From Utricularia gibba (Eukaryota; Streptophyta; Magnoliopsida; Lamiales; Lentibulariaceae), in NCBI GenBank assembly GCA_002189035.1, contig CM007991.1:4898001-4962000 (forward strand): DNA of 64,000 nt. Reading direction: 5' to 3'. Below, piece after piece: positions 49,576-61,069 of this stretch (positions are counted from its first letter, which is position 1; every line of letters begins with the position of its first letter). The position numbers and the translations under genes were made by a program. Below the pieces are notes generated by a model. The model saw only the letters and a list, made by a program, of their open reading frames with translations, searched no databases and was not told the origin of the DNA.

Positions 49576-51002
49576 ACATTGGTCAATGCTCCAGAGGGAG
49601 TAAATCCTATTGGATGCAAATGGGTATTCAAAAGGAAAACTTACATGGATGGAAATATATCTACCTATAAGGCACGACTTGTGGCAAATGAGTATCGTCA
49701 AAAACAAGGTGTTGATTATGACGAAACCTTCTCGCCTGTTGCGATGCTGAAGTCCAATCGAACTTTACTTGCCATTGTTGCTCATTTTGATTATGAGATA
49801 TGGCAGATGGATGTGAAAACAGCCTTCCAAAATGGAAATTTGGCTGAGGAAGTGTACATGACACAACCTGAAAGTTTCACATAAGATCCTAGTAAAGTGT
49901 GTAAACTGACCAATCCATCTATGGGCTAAAGCAAGCTTCAAGAAGTTGGAACATCAAATTTGATGAGACAATCAAAGAGTTTGGTTTCTCTCAAAATGAA
50001 GATGAACCTTATGTATACAAGAAGGTAGATGGCTTGGCAATCGTATTTCTTATACTATATGTGGATGACATATTAGTAATGGGAAATGATGTTGCAACAA
50101 TGCAATCAGTAAAAATCTGGTTATCCAAGAGCTTTTCAATGAAAGATCTTGGAGATGCGGCTTATATATTGGGCATAAATATCTATAGAGATAGATCAAA
50201 GAGATTGATTAGATTATCACAATCAACCTACATCGATAAAGTATTAAAGAGGTTTAACATGGCTGATTCCAAGAGAGGTTTAATGCCCATGACACATTAG
50301 GCACTTTCAAAAGCGATGTGCCCCAAGACAGAAGAAGAAAGGGATCAGATGGCTCGAATCCCAAATGCTTCTGCTATTGGGTCAATAATGTACGCCATGC
50401 TGTGTACTAGACCAGATGTGTCATATGCTTTAAGTTTTACAAGCAGATATCAGTCGAACCCTGGAATGGATCATTGGACCGCAGTCAAGAGCATTCTTAA
50501 GTACTTGAGAAGGACTAAAGACATGTTCTTGATTTACGATGGTAAAGGTCTCCAAGTGGAAGGATATGCTGATGCAAGTTTCCAGTCTGATCATGACGAC
50601 TTGAAGTCTCAATCAGGATACATATTCACCCCGCAGTCATTTGGAAGAGTTCGAAGCAAGAAACGGCTGCTGATTCAACAATGGAAGCAGAGTACATTGC
50701 CGCCAGCGATGCTGCAAAAAAAGCTGTTTGGATTAAGAAGTTTATCAGCGATCTAGGAGTACTCCATAATGTTGAGGATCCTATACTCCTATATTGCGAT
50801 AACTCTAGGCCTATTGCCAATGCTAAGGCACCTCGATCACATCAGAAATCCAAACACGTCTTCGACACTACCACGTGATCAGAGAGATCATTGGTAGAGG
50901 CGATGTCAGAATTGAGAAAGTGGACACAATGGAGAATGTAGCAGATCCACTTACAAAGATGCTTCCACAAAAGGTCTATGAGATGCACATAGAGTCCACA
51001 GA
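49576..51002 (+). pseudogene. Copia RT and RNase H, disabled
   Basis: RT motifs: GCKWVFKRKTYMDG, YKARLVANEYRQKQG, YDETFSPVAMLKSNRTLLA, WQMDVKTAFQNGNLAEEVYM, then the catalytic box LYVDDILVMGND (about 50055-50090). RNase H: ASAIGSIMYAMLCTRPDVSYA and GYADASFQSD (50570), a frameshift near 50630, then MEAEYIAASDAAKKAVW (50681) and SKHVFD. It ends KVYEMHIES at about 51000, where it joins LTR sequence directly; no polypurine tract remains. Confidence 0.88.
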
Positions 51003-52101
51003 AGATCTCGAATATGACAGCCGTGCAAGTAAGCTTAGACTTGAGTTCAACAAAGTTATCTTGATCTTAAGCTCACATTTTCCCTCATTACTAATGGGAG
51101 CCTAACCATGGCTTGCCTAGTATAGATGAATAGGGATGTGACTTCTTAAAATTGGAGATAGTTGATTGATCAATAAAGGATTCATCACTCATGTTAGCGA
51201 TGAGATCATATTTCAAGTAATTGCATCAAAGCCTAACAGTAAGTCCTCGACCCAGGGTAATGACACTCGAATTGTTTGAGTAGGTCATTGTGTGTTAGTG
51301 CTTGAATGCAATTATAAGTTCGATACATCAAAAAGACACACAACCATGTTCTGGTATCGAATGAGATATAAGTATGATGAAAGTTGTTCATTGCATGGTG
51401 GCTGGTCATGGAAAGGCTCAATCTGTACACCTAATTATTCTTTAATCTTGGGGATCATGATATGTTGCTAGACATCACTCATGATCAATAATGATGGATT
51501 TGATTAATTAAGAGTTAATTAATAAATCCATTATTACGGCCTTGATTGAAGAAGCCTATAGGGTCACACACAATAGTGGAGTCACTTATCGATATAAAAT
51601 GGAATGACACATTTACATGAGATGTAATTGGTAAGGTGGATAAATTAAATATAGAGTTATTTTGAGATTAATATTGATTAAAGTCAAAATCAAAGATCTC
51701 ATATAGATATGATTTGGAATATATACATATCTCCACAGGATAAGTACTTTATGGAGATATGATTTGATATGTTACCAAATATCTATCAAAAAGATTTAGA
51801 TCTACAGATCTACTTCCAACATCTTCATGCTTTCTGAGATTGATCCACAAGGGGGTGATTTTCTACACTAGCACCTGAGAAGATCGATCAGTATTCTACA
51901 GCATTGAGAAGGTTATCGACGGACTGCTCCACATGTGGATACCATAGAGGCCGTCTGCTATTGGCGGTTGGTTAACAACGGAGTCCTCTGAAAAGTATTT
52001 TCAACATTTCTTTATCTGATGTATACCGCATTCCAAGATCTATGTTGGGGGTTTCTCAAAAATTTTTAAATTCCGCTGCTTTTGTGACATAAGACCCAAC
52101 A
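51003..52101 (+). repeat. Copia 3' LTR, truncated at its 5' side
   Basis: Begins at the equivalent of 44910 in the 5' LTR (AGATCTCGAATATGACAG) and ends AAGACCCAACA at 52101; the first 390 bp and the upstream polypurine region are missing. Confidence 0.88.
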
Positions 52102-52311
52102 TTTACTGCTTCCTTTCTCTCACTTCCTACCACGTGTTTGCCTCTAGAAAATCTAAAATAAAACTAACAAAAATATTAGATAAAATACAAAATTTAGGAT
52201 AATTTCCCTAATCTAGACAAAAATCTCAATCTTATATTATAAACTCTTAACTAAACAACTTTAATTATATTTAGATATAAAAACAATCTAAAAGATAGTG
52301 AGAAAATGACA
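52102..52311 (-). mobile_element. Family 5 LTR start, antisense
   Basis: Reverse complement of the first about 200 bases of 12907-14245, ending at the reversed TGTCATTTTCT. It abuts the copia 3' LTR. Confidence 0.65.
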
Positions 52312-52314
52312 CTT

Positions 52315-52806
52315 AAGAAGGGTCAATCAATAAATCAAGAGCCCAAAAGAATCAAGAGATATTGAAGGGATTATGTGCTAATCAACAAATCAATGAAGAG
52401 TATGGTATTAAGTTCAATCAACTCAAAGTGGACCAAGTTGAATAAAGTTGAACCATTACTTTCTAGCTCACTTCTAGTACTTTTAATTTGATTAGGCTCA
52501 TTTCTATACCTATATAAGAAAGGTTTCGCTCTTGTTTAGGGAGAATTCTAATTGTAATATGTTCTGAGAGCAACGCTCCTTCCTTGAATTCTTGTAGAAT
52601 TTTAGATTTATCAAGCTTTACTTGTGTTATCTAGTGTGATTTATCACTCCCATTTCTTTCGTTTTTATGTGAGTGTGGTACCATTTTCATCGTTTGAGTT
52701 GCAAAGATATTCATTCATTGAGGATGAACTTCTTTTTTTGAAGGATCGCTTCATTTGAAACCCAAAATCTGGTTTGCTAATACTTGTTGTTTGGTGAGTT
52801 GTATCA
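52315..52806 (+). mobile_element. Gypsy pol tail and family 3 LTR
   Basis: Starts with a worn tail motif (EGSINKSRAQKNQE) and continues with the LTR shared with 6370-6839, including CTATATAAGAAAGG (about 52510), ending TTGTATCA at 52806. Confidence 0.65.
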
Positions 52807-55410
52807 AATACAATCTATCAAATTGATGAAACAGACTAATAACAAAATAAGCTAGTGAAATTAGTAGTCAATAGGTGGAAGTAGTTCATCATGATAAGAT
52901 GATCAAACCAATGAATTTTACTATCATCATCATGTTTGCTACCTATACCTTTTGTATAATTGTTGAGATCACATATAACTAAAGATTCTAATATTACTCG
53001 AGAAGATCTTAGAATCCACTGCTTCAAAGTTTGACTCTTCTTACTATCATCAGAGGCCGTAAGTCCTAAGGCTGGATTGAATAACTTAGCTTGTAGTCGA
53101 AGTTGATTGTGTGTTGACTCAAACAAATAATACTATGAGAAACCAAACATATTTCATATAGGTAAGCATTCTATTTGAAATATTGAATTTATTATTTTGA
53201 TATTTGATAGAGATAATGAAAATTAGGTACATTTAAATAACGAAATGCTAGATATATTTGATTTGGTTAAGATTTACTTTTAGATCCAAATTTTTTATTT
53301 AGGCTTTATTTCATTTCCCTTTTCTATTTCACATTTGACAAAAATGAATAAAAAAGTCTTAACCTTATTGTTGAAAAGTTTCAACCTAATCTAAGACTTG
53401 TGTTGATTGTCTTCATCCTCGCAATTTTCATTTATCCAATTATTTTATTTTAAAAATCCTTTTGACTTGTTTGTTAAATCATTAGACTTAATCTTATCCT
53501 CATATTCAATTTGAATTCCAACATGAAATCATTGACCTTCTTTTAAGTCTTGGATCACAATACAATTTCATGCATTCCAAAAAGTATAGTAAATAAAAAC
53601 TAGTTGGATGGTGATATATTTTTAGTTGATTTTTATATAGCTATTTCGATTATTTTATTGTTTCTAAAGAATTTCTTTTTGATGGCAACAATTTCTTTAG
53701 GTGTATGAAAAGAATCTATTTGGGTTTATTTTGTTACAATATTTTTGTTTTATAAAATATTTTTTCTCTTTTTATTGTTTATAATGGTAATCAACAACTC
53801 CTTTTGTTGTATTAATCATTTTGTTTTATACAAAAAAATATATCATGTAAATGGCTAATTGATAGAATCACGTGTTTTAACATGTAATTTTATTGAATGA
53901 TCATTGAGACAATATCAGCAACTTTAGTATCAACAAGAGAAATTGCCTCAACATTTGTTAGTAGGAAAAATGAAAAGAAAATGGTATTGCGATCACTAAT
54001 TTCTGCATTAAAATGTGAAATACATGAGTAAAGTGATACAATAAAAATGACTTTGTATCTGACAGTAAAGTAATGGATGAATACAAAACATATGGAATTC
54101 TATTGTAAGAAATGGTAGTATTGAACTAAAAAGTCACAAATGGTTGAATAAAAATGAGTAATTGATATATATTTAACTATGTTTTATATTTGTTTCTACA
54201 CCAGAATTTATTCACTTTATACCTATTGCATTCCATAATTTTAAGTTTACTTTGCAATCAATTGTGCAACGTGATGCTTTTAATTTATTTTCTTCGAAAA
54301 AGTATAGTTAAAAAATTAATTTTAAAGATCAAGACAAATAATAAGTTTGATTACTGATACTTGGGGCTCTATTCAGTGATTAAATTATATATTTGGCAAC
54401 TCATTACATTGATGAAAATCTGATCTTATGGAAGAAATTGTTGAGTTTTTGTCCAATTATATCTCATAAGTCTAGGGATCTAGGTGTTATCATTGATGTA
54501 TAAATGATACCTCTATTGAAAAAAAGACAACTCAAATTGTCTAAATCGTGCAACAAATATGTTATATCGCGTTTTTATCCCTTATGATTCGAAGTAGCAA
54601 AGGTTATACCACATTCATATCTCATATTATCTCGTATGATGCATTGTTATAATGACGTTAAAGTCAATCTCAATTAGATTTGATAAAATGAAGGGTAAAA
54701 TGTTGAATTTAATAAGTTCGAGGGCAATCTATTTACAAAAAAAATACATTGATGGAAGTATGACACAATTTTGAAACTTGGGTGGTTAAGCTCTTTTTAC
54801 TGACATTAAGTTGGATTGCGGTAGATGAACTTCACCCTCCATGAATTTTAATGAGATTTTTTGTAATGATATAGTGAAAAGTAAAGTATCATATCTATTA
54901 TATCAAATAATGAACTTAGATTATTTCAAAGGATGGAAAGGTGGAAGGAGAAGAAAGATAGAGGTGATAAGGAAGGAAAATGTGAAATAAATAAATATTT
55001 AGTAAAAGATATACAAGCAACCAAAACAAATTCAAAGTTTGATATTTTAGCATATTAGAAAGTCAATGAAATTAGATTTCTTATTCTTACTCAAATGGAA
55101 TGTGACACTTTCATCATGTTAATCTTTATAATCGCTTTTGAGTTTACACTTAGCATCGATATTTTTTAATTATTTATACTAAAGATTTTAATATTTCTTT
55201 CTTGATAGAATAAAATCTGTATGAAATCCAATATATGAATGAGGCTTGTTTCATTTTAAGAGGGTCCCAAAACTGTAGATTCACCTATATACATTCAAGA
55301 TTGGCTTTATGCAAAAAGAGATTAATAATATTGGAGAATATATGGAGCAATAGCAAAAATTTGAGAATGATAGCAAATTTTATTTTTCAACAGTATACTA
55401 GTCTCTAAGG
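52807..55410. other. AT-rich intergenic sequence
   Basis: Follows the last LTR. A 96-codon minus-strand frame at 52836-53126 has a sharper composition than its surroundings but matches no family I know. Otherwise nothing coding is seen. Confidence 0.35.
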
Positions 55411-55587
55411 TCGTGTTTGGTATGCAGGTAGGGGTGGGCTTGCAGGCGGGTTTGTCAGAAAATTCATATTTGGTACATGGGTTTATTGTGTGCAATCTGA
55501 AATCCACCTGAGAACCTAAGCCCCGCTAGAACCCATGAACGTGGGTTTACTTAATCCTAGGGGGGTGGGGTGTACCTAAACAAATGC
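55411..55587. mobile_element. Possible MITE (hAT-like ends)
   Basis: Starts TCGTGTTTGGTATGC and ends GGTGTACCTAAACAAATGC, an imperfect inverted pair, around a locally G/C-rich core that differs from the AT-rich surroundings. The target duplication is unclear. Confidence 0.3.
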
Positions 55588-58197
55588 AATGATTTCTAAT
55601 ACTACCTTTTTTAGCAATCTTTTACAATATTTATAACTACAGATTTGTACCGCATAAACAAAGAGCCCTGCAGTAGTGTGCGCCTTTGAAATTGGGAGCC
55701 AATATCTTGTGGTTGGTTAGTGTGAGGTGCTATTGCGTGGGGGTGTTCTTCACGACCGAAGCCCTAGGTACATTTCTCACATGAAATTTGGTTGCCACAA
55801 TATGAATTTTTCTCGTGAGTGTCATGTGGTGTTAAGTGTGGTGGCAATAGTCTTAGGGGAATACCTGTTAGGCATGAATATATAGACATATTTGTATGCA
55901 AAATATTATGACCGGAACTCTCGTCTGTGATGTAGATATTATATGACTACAAAGATTTCTAAGCAAGTGAAGTATATGAGCCAGTTGGTTAGCAATGTGA
56001 ATAGGTTATCAACTGAGAATCTGAGAATTAGTATATATGCTTTTGGTATATTGTGTACATTATTGGAAACCGTGTTGGATTGATACCTTGAAAATATGTG
56101 AGTGTTCCAGAGATAGTATGCATGTTTTTGGGAATTTTGAGGTATCATAGAAAATATGAGTGCAAAAGTACATTTACAGGAGAAGCACCAAGATTGTGTA
56201 GCGATACTTTCAACATGTGTTGCACACAGTGATTTTCCTTGACGATGTGTTGTTGCAGAAGTCAATAGTTGTAGGTGCATGTGTATCTTAAGGAAGCTTC
56301 AAGTACTTCCAGTTAACCTAATGTTTTAGAACTGATTTTTCTATTATTGCTGATGTCATTGTACATGTAATATTAATGTAATTTATTTTTTTGGATGAAC
56401 ATAATATAAAATATATTATCTTCACCAACAATTTGTATAATATATTTTTTTGAAATTATTTCTAATAATCAACTTATGAATGAGGATCGATTATTTCTAT
56501 CAATTGAAATATATAAAATACTAATTTCTATTAAAAATATTATTTTTATGTTGAAATACACTAAATTTTAATTATAAAATAAGAATTATGATAAGAAATA
56601 ATAATTATTAAAACATTTTATACAATTTAAGATTTTTAAATATATTAGGATAAAATTTTGTATTTAAATTTGAATTATATAAATTTATTATATTTTTATC
56701 AATTAATTTCAAATATAAATAAATATAATAATTAATAAAAATATGTGTTCATGAATGCTAGTAAATAATCGTAAATTTTAAATAAATGAACATGAATAAA
56801 ATTTTTGTTCAATTAACTTAAAGAAATGAAGTAGGACAAATTTTTTTGTTTGATAAAATTAAATAAACAAACTTAAACATAGGTATTTATCTACGTTCGT
56901 TTAACATAACAACCTACTTAATGCTCTCATTTTTCTTAGTGAATAATCTATTTTCTAATGTAAGAGTCCCTCCGTTTTTATTTCTTCTAGAGTTGCCATA
57001 TTTTAATTCATTTGCCTTGCTTTAAGCACTTTGTCATATTTAATGTCATAGAAATTCTCCGATAACTAGAAGAACGATTCCTAAATCTGTAAGTATTTAA
57101 TTTCAGAATTTATAAAGTTAGCAAGAACTACACTAGAAACGTACAACTGAGAATGAAGCTTGGAAATAATCTATATCAGTTATATAAATTCTCCTTGGGT
57201 GATTTTGTGGCTTTGCTTTTCGCTAGTTTCTATCAACTTAATAATTTGTAATCTTGTATTATTTATAATTTTTCTTTGATAGTTTAACAAATTCCTTACA
57301 ATACAATGTGAACATTGATGATGATTCGTATTTTAAATTAATATTTCAATGGATTTAATTGCAACTTATTCACTATATTTTAGTATTTGGATTAGTAATC
57401 ATCTTTATTGAGAATTGGTATTCAATATTTTAGTATTCAATGCTAAATTTATATTGAATGCTCACCTCTAATAACTCATCTCAAGCTAAGTTGTCTTCCT
57501 CCCTTAAAATAGTGTTGTTTAGTTATCTCTAGATAACTCCTTTCGAGGGTCGGATAGGATAGGATGTAGCCTCAGCAATATTTTCAAGTTTGTCGTCCTC
57601 ATTCATGATGATATCCATATCTCATCATATTCGTGTAATAACATTGAAGAAAACAAGGGCGCTTGTCTGCTTGTCCATTTCAATTTCTAGTACTAGAAAC
57701 AATATTAAGAGTAAACAAGATGGTTGAAAAAAAGATGAATTTTTCAGGTAACTAAGCAAAGAAGCAATAGATACATGTGATATTTTGAAAAGTGATCATC
57801 CCCACTTATAAGTCAAAAGAGCATTTAGACAAGATGATGTTCAGTATAAAAGTCATTGGTGACTAAATAAGGCACCTTAAAGAGTTTTAGGTTGATGATT
57901 TGATTTGAATTTTCATCTCAAAGTAGAGTTACTTAGCTCATCTCCAGCATTAGCTTGCCAACAAACAAGTATGATTTATTGAAAGTATGAAGTGAAGCTG
58001 CCCCATGTTTCTTTTTTTTTACTCCTAATCTTTTCAATGTCTGATATATTTCCCTTTATATTAATCAGATGGTGCATCGAATTGTGAGGTAGATTCTTAA
58101 ACTTCAAGATTTGTTTGATAGGATGTTTTAATTTATTCTGTGTTTGTTACATATGAAAAATATTGGTTTACATAAATGAATGATTTGAGAACATAAG
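55588..58197. other. AT-rich intergenic sequence
   Basis: No gene recognised; the 56.3-57.4 kb part is especially AT-rich. The minus-strand frame 55939-56280 is not supported by any similarity I know. Confidence 0.35.
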
Positions 58198-58472
58198 TGT
58201 GTTTGGTATTAATTAGATTTATATATGATATTATTAACATGCTAATAATATATAAGTGAAATAGAAACCTTTTTAAATAATAAAGTCATGCTTGGTTGAT
58301 GAGTTGGGCCAAGTTTGAATGAGTATATTAAACCTATGAGAAAACAAAAACATGAGATTTTCTAATACCGTAAAAAATAGTGGAAGTTGAATAAAAATAT
58401 TTAATTTCAACTAAACTTGCACATAATCCTTAATAAACAAATCACTTCATTCTCTTCTTTTAACCAAACATG
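58198..58472. mobile_element. Possible MITE (TGTTTGGT...ACCAAACA)
   Basis: About 275 bp bounded by TGTTTGGT (58200-58207) and ACCAAACA (58463-58470), a perfect 8-bp inverted repeat typical of hAT-like miniature elements; the interior is AT-rich and non-coding. No 8-bp target duplication was found. Confidence 0.4.
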
Positions 58473-58858
58473 GCCTAAATGTAATATTGTAATTTAACAC
58501 AATAAAACTAATTAAACCTACCTAATAGACGAGTTTGTGTTTCTTGTCTAATTCATGGTATTAGATATCACTACTTATCAAATATGTGATTAACATGTGT
58601 TATTTGACGTAAAGTAACATTTCTTGTCTTATTGAACAACCCCTTAAGAGGATATGGCGCACGTGCAAAGGAGGTTGCAAACCCGAACAAGTATTCTTAC
58701 ATACTAGACATTAGCTCATTACTCATGCTATGCAGAGATAACAAGATCATGGAAAATGATTGTTTTTGGCTGCTTCTCTTCTTCATGTACTAACCTCTGC
58801 AACTCCAACTCCGCTTTATGTTCTATTGGGTTGTAGCATCAGTTCAACAATCTCAGTG

Positions 58859-59030
58859 TGTTTGATAGAAAATATAAAGAGAGATAATTAAATAAGAAAA
58901 GTAAAATATGATATTCGATATTCAATATAAATTATACTTTGGATAGAATCAAAATAAAATTGTTATGTCATATACCTTTTTTATTTCAAATAAAACTTAT
59001 TTTAAGTATAATTTATTCATATATCAAACA
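58859..59030. mobile_element. Possible MITE (TGTTTGATA...TATCAAACA)
   Basis: 172 bp between perfect 9-bp inverted ends TGTTTGATA (58859-58867) and TATCAAACA (59022-59030), AT-rich and non-coding. No clear target duplication. Confidence 0.45.
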
Positions 59031-59346
59031 GATTCTTATGTATAAAGTAAGCACTGGATTGTTTCATTTGAATCTTCTATTAAGCTTCCTTGAGTGTTGC
59101 AGAGAAACCGTGTTGTTCCTTGAACACGAATTCTATGTTAGAACCCTTGTTTCATTTGGATTTCTAAACTTTTGGATGGGTTTAACCATTTTTTTCCAAA
59201 GGAGCTGCACTTAGGCACAGTGACCCCAATCAGCTGGTTACTGTTCTTTTTTTCCATAACCGATGACTTTACAAATGAATATGGTAATGCTACAAGTAAG
59301 AATGAGTTTCCTCGAAAGACCAAAAAAAAACAAAAAAAGAAGCATT

Positions 59347-60600
59347 TTATGCAGGCAGTATTATCCGTGTAGAGGCTAAAACGTTACCCAGCGTTGTTGA
59401 TTCACCGAGCGCCATACTTAGGTTGTCCATAACCGTGTCCGCTTCGAATCTTCTAAGAATCCTCAACAGAGAGGCTGCCTTCCTCCTCGCCCTCCTCGAT
59501 CCCGTTCCCATTACATCCCAGATTATCCTCTCCACTCCTGCCACCTCCGCCAGCTCCGCCGCCATCTCGGATCCCCCTTTACGGCAAATGTCCACCACCG
59601 TGGCCGTTGCTCTCTCCTTAGCTTTATCAGTGCCGTTTCTCATCACCTTGATCAACCTTTCCATCATTTTGCATTCGTGGACGGCTGAAATGGCCGGTAG
59701 GCCGCCGCGTTTCACCACCGATTCGAGAATGGACACCGCCTCCTCGGGGAGGACGTCCATGAGATCACCGATCAACCCCACGATGCCAGCGTCCAATAAC
59801 TTCCCCACCGTTTCCTTGTTACCGGCCAAGTTCGTGATCGCCGTCAGAGCATCCCTCTGAGCACTCATAGGTCCCATCTTTGCTAAATCGACCAATGCCC
59901 TGATAATACGCGTCTTCCCCAGCATCTTCCTATAGGCTTGTGGCCAGGATAAGCTGAATATCGTCGCTGCTGCGTTCCCCTTCGCTTCCCATGTTGATCC
60001 TGACCTAAGAACCTCGATAACGCCGTTAAGAACTCCTTCGGTCTCCATGATCCTGGTCTTGTTGGCTTCGAGTATTGAGAGGTTGAGGATGGTGGTGACG
60101 GCGTTGATTTGCAGGCTCGGGTGCTCTGAGCCTAGGAATTTGAGCAGCAAAGGTAAGGCTCCAGCTTCGGCGATGCAGGCTCGGCTATCGGAATCCGTCT
60201 TCGCCAACACACGGAGCTCGTAAACCACGCGATCCGTCTCCTCCAGCGAGTTTAGCGCCGCCGATAGTTGACTAACGAGAAAGGACGCCGTCATCCTGGT
60301 GGCCTCTAACGACGCCTTGTTGGAATGTACGCCGTTATGTTTGACATGAGACTCCGTTGAATCTAACGGAATCCCCTGATCCCTGCACCACAAGGCAATC
60401 AGGTTTTTCAACGCCAGATTGGGGATCAGATGCGTGTGAGCCAGGCGCTGCCCTCTTTTGGGACACGTGGCATGCCCGGAGTCAATCCACATGGTTATCG
60501 ACGAGCGATCGTAAGTTTGCCCCGTTGCTACGGTGACGGGATCCGTCATCAGATCGAGGGTTACAGGGCAACGGAAATCCGCCGGAACGGAAATCAGCAT
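59347..60600 (-). CDS. PUB16: U-box/ARM-repeat E3 ubiquitin ligase, PUB16-like, short form
   Basis: Single-exon 417-residue protein. The U-box begins almost at residue 1 (VPADFRCPVTLDLMTDPV, TGQTYDRSSITMWIDSGH, then TCPKRGQRL; residues about 5-80) and recruits E2 enzymes for ubiquitination. Armadillo-type repeats follow (about 95-400): RACIAEAGALPLLLKFL, LQINAVTTILNLSILEANKT, GVIEVLRSGSTWEAKGNAAA, RDALTAITNLAGN, KGGSEMAAELAEVAGVERII. This sequence order is that of PUB16 and relatives, which from memory carry some 270 further residues before the U-box. Here a TGA lies directly before the ATG and only 470 bp separate it from the next gene, so that N-terminus is absent. Arg replaces the usual Thr in CPKTGQ. 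Intact frame; substrate unknown. Confidence 0.88.
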   Translation of the reverse strand: MLISVPADFRCPVTLDLMTDPVTVATGQTYDRSSITMWIDSGHATCPKRGQRLAHTHLIPNLALKNLIALWCRDQGIPLDSTESHVKHNGVHSNKASLEATRMTASFLVSQLSAALNSLEETDRVVYELRVLAKTDSDSRACIAEAGALPLLLKFLGSEHPSLQINAVTTILNLSILEANKTRIMETEGVLNGVIEVLRSGSTWEAKGNAAATIFSLSWPQAYRKMLGKTRIIRALVDLAKMGPMSAQRDALTAITNLAGNKETVGKLLDAGIVGLIGDLMDVLPEEAVSILESVVKRGGLPAISAVHECKMMERLIKVMRNGTDKAKERATATVVDICRKGGSEMAAELAEVAGVERIIWDVMGTGSRRARRKAASLLRILRRFEADTVMDNLSMALGESTTLGNVLASTRIILPA

Positions 60601-61069
60601 TCAGTAATGTTTTTTTGGTACCTGTCAAAGCAATGTTTTTCTTTATTTTTAGCTCTCTTCTTTAATTTGTTTAAAAGATTCTTGATCAATTTTAGATTGT
60701 GGTTGAGAATTGTAACCAAATGATCCGTATCTATGGCATCAATTCATAACTTGATAATAATATCTTTGATTGATCCGTTTAATTTTCTATCAACCTTTAA
60801 GATTTACCCCTAATCGCACGCCTATATTGTTCAGATTTGAAATTGGAATTGGTATTCTCATTTTAGCTTCTCATTTCTTCTTCTTTTATTTTTCTTTTTT
60901 CGGATATTACAATTTTGTGCCCGGGATCAATCAACTTTTCCATCATTCTCCTCTGGAAGGCTCCGGCAGGGGCAGCTGCTACCGTTACCTGTAGAAAGTG
61001 ATCTGCCCACAAGTATCTCGACAAAGGAGAACGCAGAAAGAAAAAATTGCCGGGATGCGGACGTCAATT
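60601..61069. promoter_or_regulatory. Shared divergent promoter region
   Basis: 469 bp between the start codons of two divergently transcribed genes, so both promoters and 5' UTRs must fit here. A tract rich in TTC/TTT lies at 60860-60900. No specific element is assigned. Confidence 0.5.

Larger units (their letters stand above)
44520..52101 (+). mobile_element. Ty1/copia retrotransposon, nearly full length, disabled
   Basis: Order: 5' LTR, initiator tRNA-Met primer site, about 1.1-kb leader, gag, protease, integrase, RT, RNase H, truncated 3' LTR. The order integrase before RT defines Ty1/copia. No 5-bp duplication is found at the ends (GCTTC left, TTTAC right), and the 3' LTR lacks its first 390 bp. 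The polyprotein is broken by stops and frameshifts, so the element is not autonomous. Confidence 0.9.

Noticed and set aside
52836-53126. 96-codon minus-strand frame in the spacer
   Set aside because: No similarity recognised, no Kozak or splice context of note; could be retrotransposon debris but cannot be supported.
55939-56280. 113-codon minus-strand frame
   Set aside because: Cys/His-containing but with no ordered motif; AT-rich spacer and no homology known to me.
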